NCBI RefSeq assembly: GCF_018734325.1
Contig: NZ_CP073754.1
Coordinates: 3,286,001-3,350,000, forward strand
DNA: 64,000 bases
Reading direction: 5' to 3'
From: Methylomonas paludis
GTDB taxonomy: Bacteria; Pseudomonadota; Gammaproteobacteria; Methylococcales; Methylomonadaceae
The translations under genes were made by a program, and so were the position numbers. Shown piece by piece: positions 9,855 through 18,497 of the stretch. Every line of letters starts with the position of its first letter. Within the stretch, counting starts at the first letter, position 1. Below the pieces are notes generated by a model. That model saw nothing but the letters and a program-made list of their open reading frames with translations. It had not been told where the DNA came from and did no database searches.

Positions 9855-10748
9855 ATGCAAAGTTTTGTTTCATATATTATGACGAGTGATGGGGCGGATA
9901 AATTATTAAAGTGGGAAGTGCACCAGCGTTTAACGCTGCTGGAGGCCACAGTTTTTTGGACGGGTGAGCTGGTAACCGGGTTTTTGACCAGCACTTTTAA
10001 CATTAGCAGGATACAGGCGACCAAAGACATTGGCCTGTATTTGGCTTTGCGTCCGGATAATTTACGTTATGACCGTTCGCGCAAGCGTTATTTGATTACC
10101 GAGCAATTTAAGCCCTTATTAATTTCCGGCAGCGCTCAGGAATGCTTACAGGTTTTGCAAACGACTCAATCTGTCTCGCCCTCCGTGGTGACATTGATCA
10201 GTAATTTACCGACTGTGGAAGTAATTGCACCGCCTGCCCGGCTGTTAGACATTGATGTTTTGCGCCCGGTATTACAGGCAGCACGGTTTGGTTTGGCGCT
10301 AGAAATTGTTTATCAATCCATGACCACACCAGTGCCTAAGGCACTAATTATTCTGCCCCAGGCTTTGGTTTTTGATGGTTTACGCTGGCATGTACGGGCT
10401 TTTAGCCAAACACACGATCAGTTTCGCGATTTTGTACTGGCGCGTATTCACAGTGTCAAGGCTTTGGGTAAGTTAGATCGACCCTGCCCTGTGGACGAGT
10501 TATGGAATAAGTGGGTCACGGTGGCGATTGGGCCGCACCCTGGCTTGAGCCTTACCCAACAACAGGTTATTGAGCGCGACTTTGGCATGGCTGCCGGACG
10601 GCTTTGTACCCAGGTACGTGCGGCTTTGGTGCCTTATTTTTTATTAGGAATGAGAATTGGGCGTGATGATGTTAAGCGGGATGCTTTAACTCAGCAGATT
10701 GTGTTGCTTAATCGTGAAGAAATTGTGGCTTATGTTGATTTTGGTTAG
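9855..10748 (+). CDS. WYL-domain transcriptional regulator (BrxR/CapW-like)
   Basis: The 297-residue protein has an N-terminal winged helix (about 20-85; LLEATVFWTGELVTGFLTST, then ISRIQATKDIGLYLALRPDN and LRYDRSRKRYLI), a WYL domain (about 130-205; GLRWHVRAFS...FRDFVLARI) and a C-terminal extension. This order and the LRYDRSRKRY signature match BrxR/CapW repressors, which control BREX and CBASS defence systems. It is divergent from cas3 across 133 bp, so control of the cas operon is plausible but inferred. The start could be 9855 or the next ATG at 9879; neither has a clear ribosome binding site. Confidence 0.88.
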   Translation: MQSFVSYIMTSDGADKLLKWEVHQRLTLLEATVFWTGELVTGFLTSTFNISRIQATKDIGLYLALRPDNLRYDRSRKRYLITEQFKPLLISGSAQECLQVLQTTQSVSPSVVTLISNLPTVEVIAPPARLLDIDVLRPVLQAARFGLALEIVYQSMTTPVPKALIILPQALVFDGLRWHVRAFSQTHDQFRDFVLARIHSVKALGKLDRPCPVDELWNKWVTVAIGPHPGLSLTQQQVIERDFGMAAGRLCTQVRAALVPYFLLGMRIGRDDVKRDALTQQIVLLNREEIVAYVDFG

Positions 10749-10757
10749 CAGCCGTCT

Positions 10758-10995
10758 TTAATCCCAGTCTTGGCGCTCTTGTTGCAAGCGGGCATCAATA
10801 ACAGCCCGGCTTCAGCCTGCACCTTCTACAACATCCGGCAAATTTTGTAAAAATAGCGCCAGTTTTGTGGCTTTAACTTCCGTTTTTCCGGGCAATTGCA
10901 ATTTTTGCAGCCCCAGTTGGAATGGAATCAGGTAATTGCAGGTTCAAGCGATGATTAGGTGGAATTTGAGTTTCTATTTCGGAGTAGGCTTGCAT
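10758..10995 (-). pseudogene. Degenerate antitoxin-like gene
   Basis: From an ATG at 10995 the minus strand encodes MQAYSEIETQIPPNHRLNLQ, then LPDSIPTGAAKIAI, then runs to a stop. Shifting frame recovers GKTEVKATKLALFLQNLPDV, then VEGAG, an in-frame TGA, and a tail ending DARLQQERQDWD. The pattern (short beta-rich N-terminus, then a helical tail ending in ERQDWD) resembles small orphan antitoxins whose tails read like LSRADINARVQQERQDWD. The gene carries at least one frameshift and one stop, and no toxin partner is visible. Family identity is by pattern only. Confidence 0.65.
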
Positions 10996-11005
10996 GACAC
11001 TGCAC

Positions 11006-11144
11006 CTAGTAGTCGACCAATCTTATTTTGACGGATACCTCGTAGGATGCGCTGAACGCAGTGATGCGCATCAATCGCGCACGATGCGCCTCCAGAGTCG
11101 GCACATCCTCTGGCGCTTCCGTCAAAGTGTTGATATACGACTAG
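11006..11144. repeat. CTAG-bounded palindromic element, copy A
   Basis: This 139-bp element starts CTAGTAGTCGACCAAT and ends ATACGACTAG. It has inverted inner arms, TTTGACGGA (11027-11035) and TCCGTCAAA (11118-11126). Its core GTAGGATGCGCTGAACGCAG followed by TGATGCGCATC is shared with copies at 26415 and 41434. It encodes nothing and resembles a MITE-like or palindromic dispersed repeat. Confidence 0.75.
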
Positions 11145-11205
11145 GCTTGCCGGCTTTGATTTAGCTCAATTCCGCGCATGCTGCATTGCGGCTGCTTTAA
11201 TATTA

Positions 11206-11282
11206 TGGCGCGCCCGAGAGGATTTGAACCTCTGGCCTCAGCCTCCGGAGGGCTGCGCTCTATCCAGCTGAGCTACGGGCGC
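11206..11282 (-). tRNA. tRNA-Arg (anticodon CCG)
   Basis: The reverse strand folds as a standard cloverleaf: acceptor GCGCCCG pairing with CGGGCGC, D-arm GCUC...GAGC, anticodon stem CAGCC/GGCUG with loop CUCCGGA, and T-arm AGAGG-UUCAAAU-CCUCU. The loop places CCG at positions 34-36, reading CGG (Arg). The 77-nt gene includes the encoded 3' CCA. Confidence 0.97.
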
Positions 11283-11351
11283 ATGAAGAGTGGATTTGAT
11301 TCAGCAGTCTATTATATAAGGAAATGCCGGGAAAGTCATTGCCATTACAGG

Positions 11352-11915
11352 TTATTGCCCGGCTTTTAGCGGTTTTAAAGTGGTCAATTGCAGTTTTTGT
11401 TTGGCCAGACGTTGTTTTTTTTCATCTTCCAGCCTGCTTAAGCGCTGGTTGCGGGCATAGTAGCGGGTTCTGGCCCAGTCGGCATCTGCCGGTTGCCAAT
11501 CGGGATTTACGGCGGGTTGCAGGCTAATACAGTTTACCGGACAAGGATCGATACAAAGTTCGCAACCAGTGCATAATTGGCTAATGATGCTATGCATTTG
11601 TTTGGCCGCGCCAAGAATAGCATCCACCGGACAGGGCGGGATGCATTTGGTGCAGCCTATGCAAACAGCTTCGTCGATGACAGCAATTTGGCGGGGCCGT
11701 TCCTCGCCACAGCTTGGGTCTAATGGTATAACCGAAACGCCGAGTAAATCGGCCAGCCTGCTGATACCGCTTGCGCCGCCGGGTGGGCAGCGGTTGATGT
11801 CGGCCCTACCCTGGCTGATGGCTTGCGCATAAGGCCAGCAGCCTTGATAGCCGCATTTCCGGCATTGGGTTTGCGGCAAGATGGCATCAATTTGTTTGGC
11901 AAGCGTATCGGGCAT
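11352..11915 (-). CDS. Orphan RnfB/RsxB-type ferredoxin
   Basis: The 187-residue iron-sulfur protein has the RnfB motif [16 protein letters not shown] (about 18-33; the 4Fe-4S ASF-type cluster with a downstream Cys in NRCPPGG). Two ferredoxin clusters follow, [12 protein letters not shown] and [12 protein letters not shown]. Unlike the RnfB at 45856 it has no N-terminal membrane anchor, so it is likely cytosolic. It stands alone, far from the rnf operon. Its electron partner is unknown. No strong ribosome binding site precedes the ATG. Confidence 0.85.
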   Translation of the reverse strand: MPDTLAKQIDAILPQTQCRKCGYQGCWPYAQAISQGRADINRCPPGGASGISRLADLLGVSVIPLDPSCGEERPRQIAVIDEAVCIGCTKCIPPCPVDAILGAAKQMHSIISQLCTGCELCIDPCPVNCISLQPAVNPDWQPADADWARTRYYARNQRLSRLEDEKKQRLAKQKLQLTTLKPLKAGQ

Positions 11916-12183
11916 TGGTTTTGGCGGTTGTCGGTTGTCGGTTATGCCGGCAATTTTAACAGACGGTTTGCGCTTTCTGGATTATAAGCTTTGGCTTAGC
12001 GCCGTGTTGACGGTTGATTTGAGCAAAAATTGATGCGCAGCACAAGCTTAGCACCTACAACTATCAGTTCTATAAAACCAGGGTTGGTCAAATTGCAGTG
12101 GATGGGTCTGATGGAATGAGCCGGTTTAGTTTTGGTATAGAATAGCTAACCCTGCCATTAACACCTATCAGTTGATCCGATAA

Positions 12184-13275
12184 ATGTCTGTAAATAAAAA
12201 TATTGTGGTGCGCCACCCTAAGCAGTTAACGCCGGAATGGGCGCAAACGATTATTGGGCAATTTTCACCCTCGGCTAAAGTCAGCGCGGTGGATATTCAG
12301 TCGGTAAACCTGGGCACAACCACCCGCTTGCAGGTTTATGTGGAGCATGATGCCACGGATATTTTGCCGCGCGAATGGTTTGTGAAGACACCGTCGCTAT
12401 TATTGAAGTCGCGTTTGATTACCGCTCTGCCGCGTTTGTTGCATAAGGAAGTGCAGTTCTATAAGGCCCTGGCCGATTCAAGCCCGGTGCGTGTACCTGA
12501 GGTGCTGGCCGCGCAAACCCGGTTTGGGCGCGGATCAACGCTGGTAATGGCCAATCTGACCGCTGCCGGGTACCGACCGGGGCAAACATCTGATGCCTTG
12601 ACTCTGCTGCAAGCCAGTCAGGTGGTTGAGCATTTGGCTCAGTTTCATGCTCATTATTGGCATAACACCGGCTTGCTTGACCAGCATAGCTGGTTAAGCG
12701 GCTTTAATGCCAGTGCGGAAAATCATTTGGGCAGTCTGCTGGCGGTGCCGCTAATGCAACGCGGTTTAAAGCTGGCTGGGGCGGATATTCCGGCGGCATT
12801 GCATAAACCGGCTTTGTTTTATGCGGCAAATCGGCGCCGCATTATGCACGAACTGGCGGCAGCGCCGTTGACGCTGGTGCATCATGATTGCCATCCCGGC
12901 AATTTGTTCTGGACGGATAGTGGACCGGGGTTTCTGGATTGGCAATTGGTACGCATGGGTGAAGGCATTAGTGATATTGCTTATTTTTTGGCCACTGCGC
13001 TGAAACCGGAATTACGCCGCGACAATGAACAGGCTTTGCTGGCATTGTATTTACAAACCTTAACCCAACTAGGCATTGGCGATCTGGATGAGGTTAAACT
13101 TTATCAGCGTTATCGCGCCCATTTGAGTTATCCGTTTGAGGCGATGGTGGTAACCCTGGCAATCGGAAATATGATGGAGGATGGCAGTAATCGGGAATTG
13201 ATCCGCCGAGCAGCGGCGGCTGTTGCTGATCATGACAGCTTTGCGGCGTTGGGATACAGGGCTGTTTCGGACTAG
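12184..13275 (+). CDS. Aminoglycoside phosphotransferase-fold kinase, substrate unknown
   Basis: The 363-residue protein has the eukaryotic-like kinase fold of the APH/EcKinase group. LVHHDCHPGNLFW (about 237-249) is the catalytic loop (H.D....N), and GFLDWQLVRMGEGISDIAYF contains the metal-binding Asp. An N-terminal lobe with FVKTPSLLLKSR likely carries the ATP-binding lysine. Such proteins phosphorylate small hydroxylated substrates; resistance to an antibiotic should not be assumed. It stands alone upstream of dusB, with CGGACTAGAGTCCG, a short palindrome, spanning its stop codon. Confidence 0.75.
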   Translation: MSVNKNIVVRHPKQLTPEWAQTIIGQFSPSAKVSAVDIQSVNLGTTTRLQVYVEHDATDILPREWFVKTPSLLLKSRLITALPRLLHKEVQFYKALADSSPVRVPEVLAAQTRFGRGSTLVMANLTAAGYRPGQTSDALTLLQASQVVEHLAQFHAHYWHNTGLLDQHSWLSGFNASAENHLGSLLAVPLMQRGLKLAGADIPAALHKPALFYAANRRRIMHELAAAPLTLVHHDCHPGNLFWTDSGPGFLDWQLVRMGEGISDIAYFLATALKPELRRDNEQALLALYLQTLTQLGIGDLDEVKLYQRYRAHLSYPFEAMVVTLAIGNMMEDGSNRELIRRAAAAVADHDSFAALGYRAVSD

Positions 13276-13330
13276 AGTCCGGGCCGAGCTTAATGACTAA
13301 ATCTGTCATTTTACTGACTTTAGACTTATA

Positions 13331-13358
13331 TTGATAAAGGTTTTTCTGTTATTATAAC
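13331..13358 (+). promoter_or_regulatory. Sigma-70-like promoter of dusB-fis
   Basis: TTGATA (13331-13336) and TATAAC (13353-13358) are separated by 16 bp. This puts transcription start near 13365, so the ATG at 13383 rather than the TTG at 13359 should begin dusB. Confidence 0.6.
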
Positions 13359-13382
13359 TTGCCCTTTTTGACGGTTTTTGAG

Positions 13383-14357
13383 ATGCAAATCGGCCCCTAT
13401 CAACTCCCCAATAATCTGCTGCTGGCTCCTATGGCCGGCATTACTGATAAGCCATTTCGGCAATTATGCAGCCATTACGGAGCGGGTTTGACCACATCTG
13501 AAATGGTAAGCTCTAATACCGATTTACAAGGACATGAGCGTACTCTAAAAAAAGCTGATTTTGGCGGCGAAGGTTTACTTTCCATTCAAATTTTGGGTGC
13601 TGTCCCTGCCGATATGGCTGCGGCAGCCAAAATAAATCAGCAGCGCGGCGCACAGATTATTGATATCAATATGGGCTGCCCGGCCAAAAAAGTTTGTGCC
13701 TTGGCGGCAGGGTCTGCTCTGCTTAGGGATGAGGTGTTGGTGGGCAAAATTTTAACGGCAGTGGTAAATGCTGTTGAGGTGCCGGTAACACTAAAAATCC
13801 GTACCGGCTGGGATTTGGAAAATCGTAATGCCGTGACAATTGCCCGCATTGCCGAAGACAGCGGGATCAAAGCTTTGACGGTGCATGGCCGCAGCCGGGC
13901 CTGCCGGTTTAATGGAGATGCGGAATATGACACGATTAAGCAGGTGAAGCAGGCGGTAAGGATTCCGATTATCGCTAACGGTGACATTGCTTGTGCAGAG
14001 AAAGCCCGGCACGTGCTGGATTACACTGGAGCTGATGCGGTGATGATAGGCCGTGCGGCACAGGGAAAGCCGTGGATTTTTAGCGAGCTTAACAGCAAGC
14101 TGCATGGCTTGCCTTATACAGCGCCTGGTTTGAGTGAAATTGCCGGCGTTATCAATCGGCATCTGGATAATCTATACGGCTTTTATGGCAACAACTGCGG
14201 CGTTAGGATTTCCCGCAAACATATTGCTTGGTATTTTGATCAATTAGGCGCTTTACCGGCCAATCTAAAATCAGCTATCAATCAGGCCCAGCAACCAGTC
14301 CAGCAACTTGCACTGGTCAACATGGCGCTTCATCATATTACTCCGCGAGTTGTGTAA
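13383..14357 (+). CDS. dusB: tRNA-dihydrouridine synthase B
   Basis: DusB reduces uridine in tRNA D-loops using FMN and NADPH. The 324-residue protein has LLAPMAGITDKPFRQLC (FMN-binding start of the TIM barrel), DINMGCPAKKVC with the catalytic cysteine, TLKIRTGWD, LTVHGRSR and IIANGDI, then the DAVMIGRAAQGKPW phosphate-binding loop. The ATG at 13383 fits both the family N-terminus (MQIGPYQLPNNLLLAPMAG) and the promoter position. fis begins directly after its stop, the usual gammaproteobacterial dusB-fis operon. Confidence 0.96.
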   Translation: MQIGPYQLPNNLLLAPMAGITDKPFRQLCSHYGAGLTTSEMVSSNTDLQGHERTLKKADFGGEGLLSIQILGAVPADMAAAAKINQQRGAQIIDINMGCPAKKVCALAAGSALLRDEVLVGKILTAVVNAVEVPVTLKIRTGWDLENRNAVTIARIAEDSGIKALTVHGRSRACRFNGDAEYDTIKQVKQAVRIPIIANGDIACAEKARHVLDYTGADAVMIGRAAQGKPWIFSELNSKLHGLPYTAPGLSEIAGVINRHLDNLYGFYGNNCGVRISRKHIAWYFDQLGALPANLKSAINQAQQPVQQLALVNMALHHITPRVV

Positions 14358-14621
14358 ATGGAAAATAAACCCGTCATCAAATTAAACAATAGCGACCATA
14401 CGCTTTCTGATCATGTCCGACATTGTGTGGAAGATTACTTTCATCATCTGAATGGTCACGACTCTTCCGGCTTGTATCAATTAGTGTTAACTGAGGTTGA
14501 AAAACCGCTGCTGGAAACCGCGCTAAAACACTCGGATTTTAATCAGAGCAAGGCTGCTAAAATACTGGGCTTAAGCCGCAGTACCCTACGCAAAAAGCTT
14601 GAGCTTTACGGCATCAGTTAA
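14358..14621 (+). CDS. fis: DNA-binding protein Fis
   Basis: Fis is a nucleoid-associated homodimer that bends DNA and controls rRNA, recombination and growth-phase genes. The 87-residue protein ends with the helix-turn-helix NQSKAAKILGLSRSTLRKKL, the most conserved part of the family; TEVEKPLLETALKH precedes it. It starts immediately after the dusB stop codon, so expression is almost certainly from the dusB promoter. Length is slightly below the 98 residues of E. coli Fis because of a shorter N-terminus. Confidence 0.95.
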   Translation: MENKPVIKLNNSDHTLSDHVRHCVEDYFHHLNGHDSSGLYQLVLTEVEKPLLETALKHSDFNQSKAAKILGLSRSTLRKKLELYGIS

Positions 14622-14740
14622 TGATTTTTGGCCGCTCTGGCCGGTTATTTCCGCCATTATTCTGCGTAAATTGCATGATCCAAATTTAACTGAATAGTTA
14701 GCTATTTTATTTCTTTTTTCTCCCCCCTTTTGAGGTTTGC

Positions 14741-16297
14741 ATGAATAAAAAAGTGGCCCGCGCGCTGGTCAGCGTTTCGGATAAAACTGGTGTTGTAGAG
14801 TTCTGCCAGGAACTGACTGGATTGGGCATTGCCTTGTTTTCAACCGGCGGCACCGCCAAATTGCTGGCTGCCCATAATATTGCGGTTACGGAGGTGTCTG
14901 ATTACACCGGTTTTCCGGAGATGATGGATGGCCGGGTAAAAACGCTGCATCCTAAGGTGCATGGCGGTATTTTGGGCAGACGCGGTATTGATGATGCAGT
15001 GATGCAGCAAAACGGTATTGAGGCTATTGATATGGTGGTGGTTAATCTGTATCCATTTGAACAGACTATTGCCAATCCGGATTGTGACTTTGATACGGCT
15101 ATTGAAAATATTGATATAGGTGGCCCCACCATGATCCGAGCCGCTGCGAAAAATCATGCCGATGTGGCGGTGGTGGTTGATCCGCTGGATTATTCGGCCA
15201 TTCTGGCAGAATTACGCGATCAGCATGGCAGCCTGAGTGCGGGAACAAGGTTTAAACTGGCTTTGAAAAGCTTTGAGCATACTGGCCGTTATGACACGGC
15301 AATTGCGACTTATTTGGCTACTATTAATGCCCAGGGCTTTCCTGATACGCTTAATTTGCAGTTTTATCGTTTGCAAACCATGCGTTATGGGGAAAACCCG
15401 CATCAGTCGGCGGCGTTTTATCAGGAAAAAAATCCACCGCTGGGTAGTATTGCTGCCGCTCGCCAATTACAAGGTAAGGAGCTGTCTTATAACAATATTG
15501 CGGATGCAGATGCGGCGCTGGAGTGTGTGAAAACATTTGTGGAACCGGCTTGTGTGATTGTTAAACACGCCAATCCCTGCGGCGTGGCTATCGCTGCGGA
15601 TATTTTTACGGCTTATGATCTGGCTTATGCAACTGATCCGACTTCAGCTTTTGGCGGTATTATTGCTTTTAACCGGCCGCTGGATCAGCGGACTGCAGCT
15701 GAGATTGCCAAACGCCAGTTTGTGGAAGTGATTATCGCACCGGCCATTGACGATGCCGCTCAAGCGGTATTGGCCAAAAAGCAGAATGTCCGGGTATTGG
15801 TAACAGGAACCTGGAGCGAGGTTTATCATGCTGCGCTGGATTTCAAACGGGTCGGCGGCGGTTTGCTGGTACAGGATAAGGATATCGGTACCATTACCGC
15901 GGCAGATATTAAAGTGGTCAGCCAACGCATCCCAACGCCTCAGGAAACGGCAGATTTGCTGTTTGCCTGGAAAATTGCCAAGTTTGTTAAGTCCAATGCG
16001 ATTGTTTATAGCAAGAACGGCCAAACCATAGGCATTGGTGCAGGTCAGATGAGCCGAGTTTATTCGGCTAAAATCGCCGGCATCAAGGCGGCTGATGAGG
16101 GTTTGCAGGTAGCAGGTTCGGTGATGGCTTCCGATGCGTTTTTTCCGTTTCGTGATGGGATTGATGCGGCGGCAGCGGCCGGTATAACGGCAGTAATCCA
16201 CCCTGGCGGATCAATACGTGATGCGGAGGTGATTGCGGCTGCCGATGAGCATAATATTGCTATGGTATTGACTGGAATGCGGCATTTTAGGCATTAA
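14741..16297 (+). CDS. purH: Bifunctional AICAR transformylase / IMP cyclohydrolase
   Basis: PurH performs the last two steps of IMP synthesis. The 518-residue protein starts with the MGS-like cyclohydrolase domain ([46 protein letters not shown]). The transformylase domain follows, with LRYGENPHQ as [22 protein letters not shown] (catalytic Lys-His) and [20 protein letters not shown] near the end. Length and motifs are typical. It lies 119 bp after fis, and a pyrimidine-rich leader precedes the ATG. Confidence 0.97.
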   Translation: MNKKVARALVSVSDKTGVVEFCQELTGLGIALFSTGGTAKLLAAHNIAVTEVSDYTGFPEMMDGRVKTLHPKVHGGILGRRGIDDAVMQQNGIEAIDMVVVNLYPFEQTIANPDCDFDTAIENIDIGGPTMIRAAAKNHADVAVVVDPLDYSAILAELRDQHGSLSAGTRFKLALKSFEHTGRYDTAIATYLATINAQGFPDTLNLQFYRLQTMRYGENPHQSAAFYQEKNPPLGSIAAARQLQGKELSYNNIADADAALECVKTFVEPACVIVKHANPCGVAIAADIFTAYDLAYATDPTSAFGGIIAFNRPLDQRTAAEIAKRQFVEVIIAPAIDDAAQAVLAKKQNVRVLVTGTWSEVYHAALDFKRVGGGLLVQDKDIGTITAADIKVVSQRIPTPQETADLLFAWKIAKFVKSNAIVYSKNGQTIGIGAGQMSRVYSAKIAGIKAADEGLQVAGSVMASDAFFPFRDGIDAAAAAGITAVIHPGGSIRDAEVIAAADEHNIAMVLTGMRHFRH

Positions 16298-16445
16298 TAA
16301 TATTTGTTATGGGCGTGGGTAAATACGATTTGCTTACGCCTATTGCCTGTTTCAGACAATGTCGGCGGATGATTTGCAGCATGGCTTGGTGTTGCCAAGT
16401 TTTGCAGTACAATGTCTGTATAATTTAACTTTTTAAGTTACTACT

Positions 16446-17414
16446 TTGATTCTTTCCTCTGTAAATCAACAATCCATAGACCAAGCGGCAGCACTTTTGC
16501 GGGCCGGGGGGCTTGTGGCTTTTCCAACTGAGACTGTTTATGGTTTAGGTGCCGATGCAGCTAATCCTGATGCAGTAAGCAAGATTTTTGCGGCCAAGGG
16601 CAGGCCGGTTGATCATCCGGTCATCGTGCATCTTGGCAATATCGATCAACTTGATGCTTGGGCAGCAGATGTGCCGGAAGCTGCCAGACGTTTGGCGGCG
16701 GCATTTTGGCCGGGGCCGTTGACGATTATTTTAAACAAACATGCCGGGGTGCCGGCTGCGGTAACCGGCGGTCAAAATACTGTGGCTTTACGCATTCCGG
16801 CCAATCCAGTCGCGCTGCAATTATTACAGGCTTTTGGCGGCGGGGTGGCGGCTCCTTCTGCGAATCGTTTTGGCCGAATCAGCCCCACTCAGGCCTGTCA
16901 TGTTGCTGAAGAGCTGGGTGATGAGGTGGGTATGATTCTGGATGGCGGCCCGTGTACGGTGGGCGTGGAATCGACGATTATTGATTTGACCGATGAGCAT
17001 CCGGCGATTCTGAGGCCGGGACGCATTACCCGCAGTCAGTTAAAAGCCGTTTTGCAAACCGATGTACGACTGTCTTCACAAACCAAAATTCGTGCGCCCG
17101 GTATGATGGCAGTGCATTATGCACCCAATACCATGGCTTTGTTATGCGCAACAGAAACCCTGATTGCCATGATAGATGAGCAGTGTGCGCTGGGCAAACA
17201 AATTGGGGTGCTGGCCTACAGTGCAGCGCTGAATTTTATTCCCTGCCAGCATTTGATTCATCTGCCGGAACAAGCAGAGCTTTATGAGCCGGCGCTGTAT
17301 AGCGCTTTGCGAGAACTGGATAATTTAGAATTGGATATGATTTTAATTGAACAGCCGCCTGATAATGAAGCGTGGGCGGCGGTTACTGACCGGCTTGGTA
17401 AAGCCACGGTCTGA
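16446..17414 (+). CDS. Threonylcarbamoyl-AMP synthase (Sua5/YwlC type)
   Basis: The enzyme makes threonylcarbamoyl-AMP from threonine, bicarbonate and ATP for the t6A tRNA modification. The 322-residue protein has the YrdC fold (GGLVAFPTETVYGLGADAAN; KGRPVDHPVIVHL; FWPGPLTIIL; VALRIPANPVALQLL; SANRFGRISPTQ). A C-terminal Sua5 domain (about 215-322) starts after APGMMAVHYAP. The longer Sua5 form, rather than the short TsaC of E. coli, is present. The best start is TTG at 16446. Its stop is 4 nt from the GTG of tadA, so the two are coupled. Confidence 0.93.
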   Translation: MILSSVNQQSIDQAAALLRAGGLVAFPTETVYGLGADAANPDAVSKIFAAKGRPVDHPVIVHLGNIDQLDAWAADVPEAARRLAAAFWPGPLTIILNKHAGVPAAVTGGQNTVALRIPANPVALQLLQAFGGGVAAPSANRFGRISPTQACHVAEELGDEVGMILDGGPCTVGVESTIIDLTDEHPAILRPGRITRSQLKAVLQTDVRLSSQTKIRAPGMMAVHYAPNTMALLCATETLIAMIDEQCALGKQIGVLAYSAALNFIPCQHLIHLPEQAELYEPALYSALRELDNLELDMILIEQPPDNEAWAAVTDRLGKATV

Positions 17415-17418
17415 AGCC

Positions 17419-17865
17419 GTGACGAATGAAGACTGGATGCGCCACGCTTTACGGATGGCGCATAAGGCCGAGCAACAGGGCGAAGTGCCGGTTGGGGCGG
17501 TACTGGTTTATCAGGGGCGTTGTATTGGCGAAGGCTGGAATCAGCCGATTCAAAGCCACGATCCCAGCGCTCATGCCGAAATTGTGGCGATTAGACAAGC
17601 TGGTCTGGCCTTACAGAATTATCGTTTGCCGGAAAGCTGTTTGTATGTAACGCTGGAGCCTTGTGTAATGTGTATGGGGGCTATTGCCCATGCCCGCATT
17701 AAGCGCCTGGTGTTTGGGGCAGATGACCCCAAACGCGGCGCAGTATGCCATGCCCTGCAATTGAGTGATGCGGCTTTTTTGAACCATCATGTCGACTGGC
17801 TGGGTGGGGTGCTGGCGGCAGACTGTTCTGAAGTTTTAACAGACTTTTTTAGAGCCCGGCGCTAG
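17419..17865 (+). CDS. tadA: tRNA-specific adenosine deaminase
   Basis: TadA converts A34 to inosine in tRNA-Arg(ACG). The 148-residue protein has the zinc-deaminase motif HAEIVAIRQA (catalytic Glu) and EPCVMCMGAI (zinc cysteines), and EVPVGAVLV and ENQ-type substrate residues in GEGWNQPIQSHDPSA. GTG at 17419 is chosen because it gives VTNEDWMRHALRMA, aligned with the E. coli start, and follows the upstream stop by 4 nt; an earlier ATG at 17347 would add a tail overlapping the upstream gene. Its TAG stop lies in CTAG at the start of a dispersed repeat end. Confidence 0.95.
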   Translation: MTNEDWMRHALRMAHKAEQQGEVPVGAVLVYQGRCIGEGWNQPIQSHDPSAHAEIVAIRQAGLALQNYRLPESCLYVTLEPCVMCMGAIAHARIKRLVFGADDPKRGAVCHALQLSDAAFLNHHVDWLGGVLAADCSEVLTDFFRARR

Positions 17866-18497
17866 TAGTCAACCAAGTGAACACCCGTAGCCGCGATGCA
17901 ACGCAGTGGAATCGAGGAATTCACAGCGCAGAATCAGAGTTAACCAATATAAGCTATTGACGCAACACTTGTAGGATGTGCTAACCGCAGTGCAGCGCCT
18001 CATTCGAAGCCAACATAACACCCTGTTTTTTTGCTTAAACCAAAAAAACCAGCCCGGTAACAAACCCCGTAGCCTCGATGCAACGCAGTGGAATCGAGGA
18101 ATTCACAGCGCAAAATCAAAGTTAACCAATATAAGCTATTGACACAACACTTGTAGGATGTCCTAACCGCAGTGCACCGCCTCATTCGAAGCTAACATAA
18201 CACCCTGTTTTTTTGCTTAAACCAAAAAAACCAGCCAGGTAACAAACCCCGTAGCCTCGATGCAACGCAGTGGAATCGAGGAATTCACAGCGCAGAATCA
18301 AAGTTAACCAATATAAGCTATTGACGCAACACTCGTAGGATGTGCTAACCGCAGTGCAACGCCTCATTCGAAGCCAACATAACACCCTGTTTTTTGCTTA
18401 AACCAAAAAAACCGCCAGGTAACACCCCTCGTAGCCTCGATGCAACGCAGTGGAATCGAGGAATTCACAGCGCAGAATCAAAGTTAACCAATATAAG
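17862..18497. repeat. Tandem array of 180-182 bp units
   Basis: The sequence GTAGCC-CGATGCAACGCAG recurs at 17887, 18069, 18251 and 18431, giving three full units of 182, 182 and 180 bp and a partial fourth that runs to the pgi stop codon. Each unit holds a hairpin, CCTCGAT with ATCGAGG (first unit degenerate), and a second module, GTAGGATGTGCTAACCGCAG followed by TGCAGCGCCTC, related to the core of the dispersed elements at 11006, 26415 and 41434. The left edge, CTAGTAGTCAACCAA (17862-17876), matches the end of those elements. Short minus-strand frames inside repeat with the units and are not genes. Confidence 0.92.

Noticed and set aside
12184-13275. Antibiotic-resistance aminoglycoside kinase
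   Set aside because: Only the general APH fold and catalytic loop are visible; this fold covers many housekeeping kinases, and no resistance context is present.
16309-16340. Imperfect hairpin after purH as terminator
   Set aside because: The stem relies on several G-T pairs and has no T-run.
17869-18385. Three similar minus-strand frames of about 60 residues between tadA and pgi
   Set aside because: They repeat with the 180-182 bp units and change length with small unit differences, so they are by-products of the tandem repeat.
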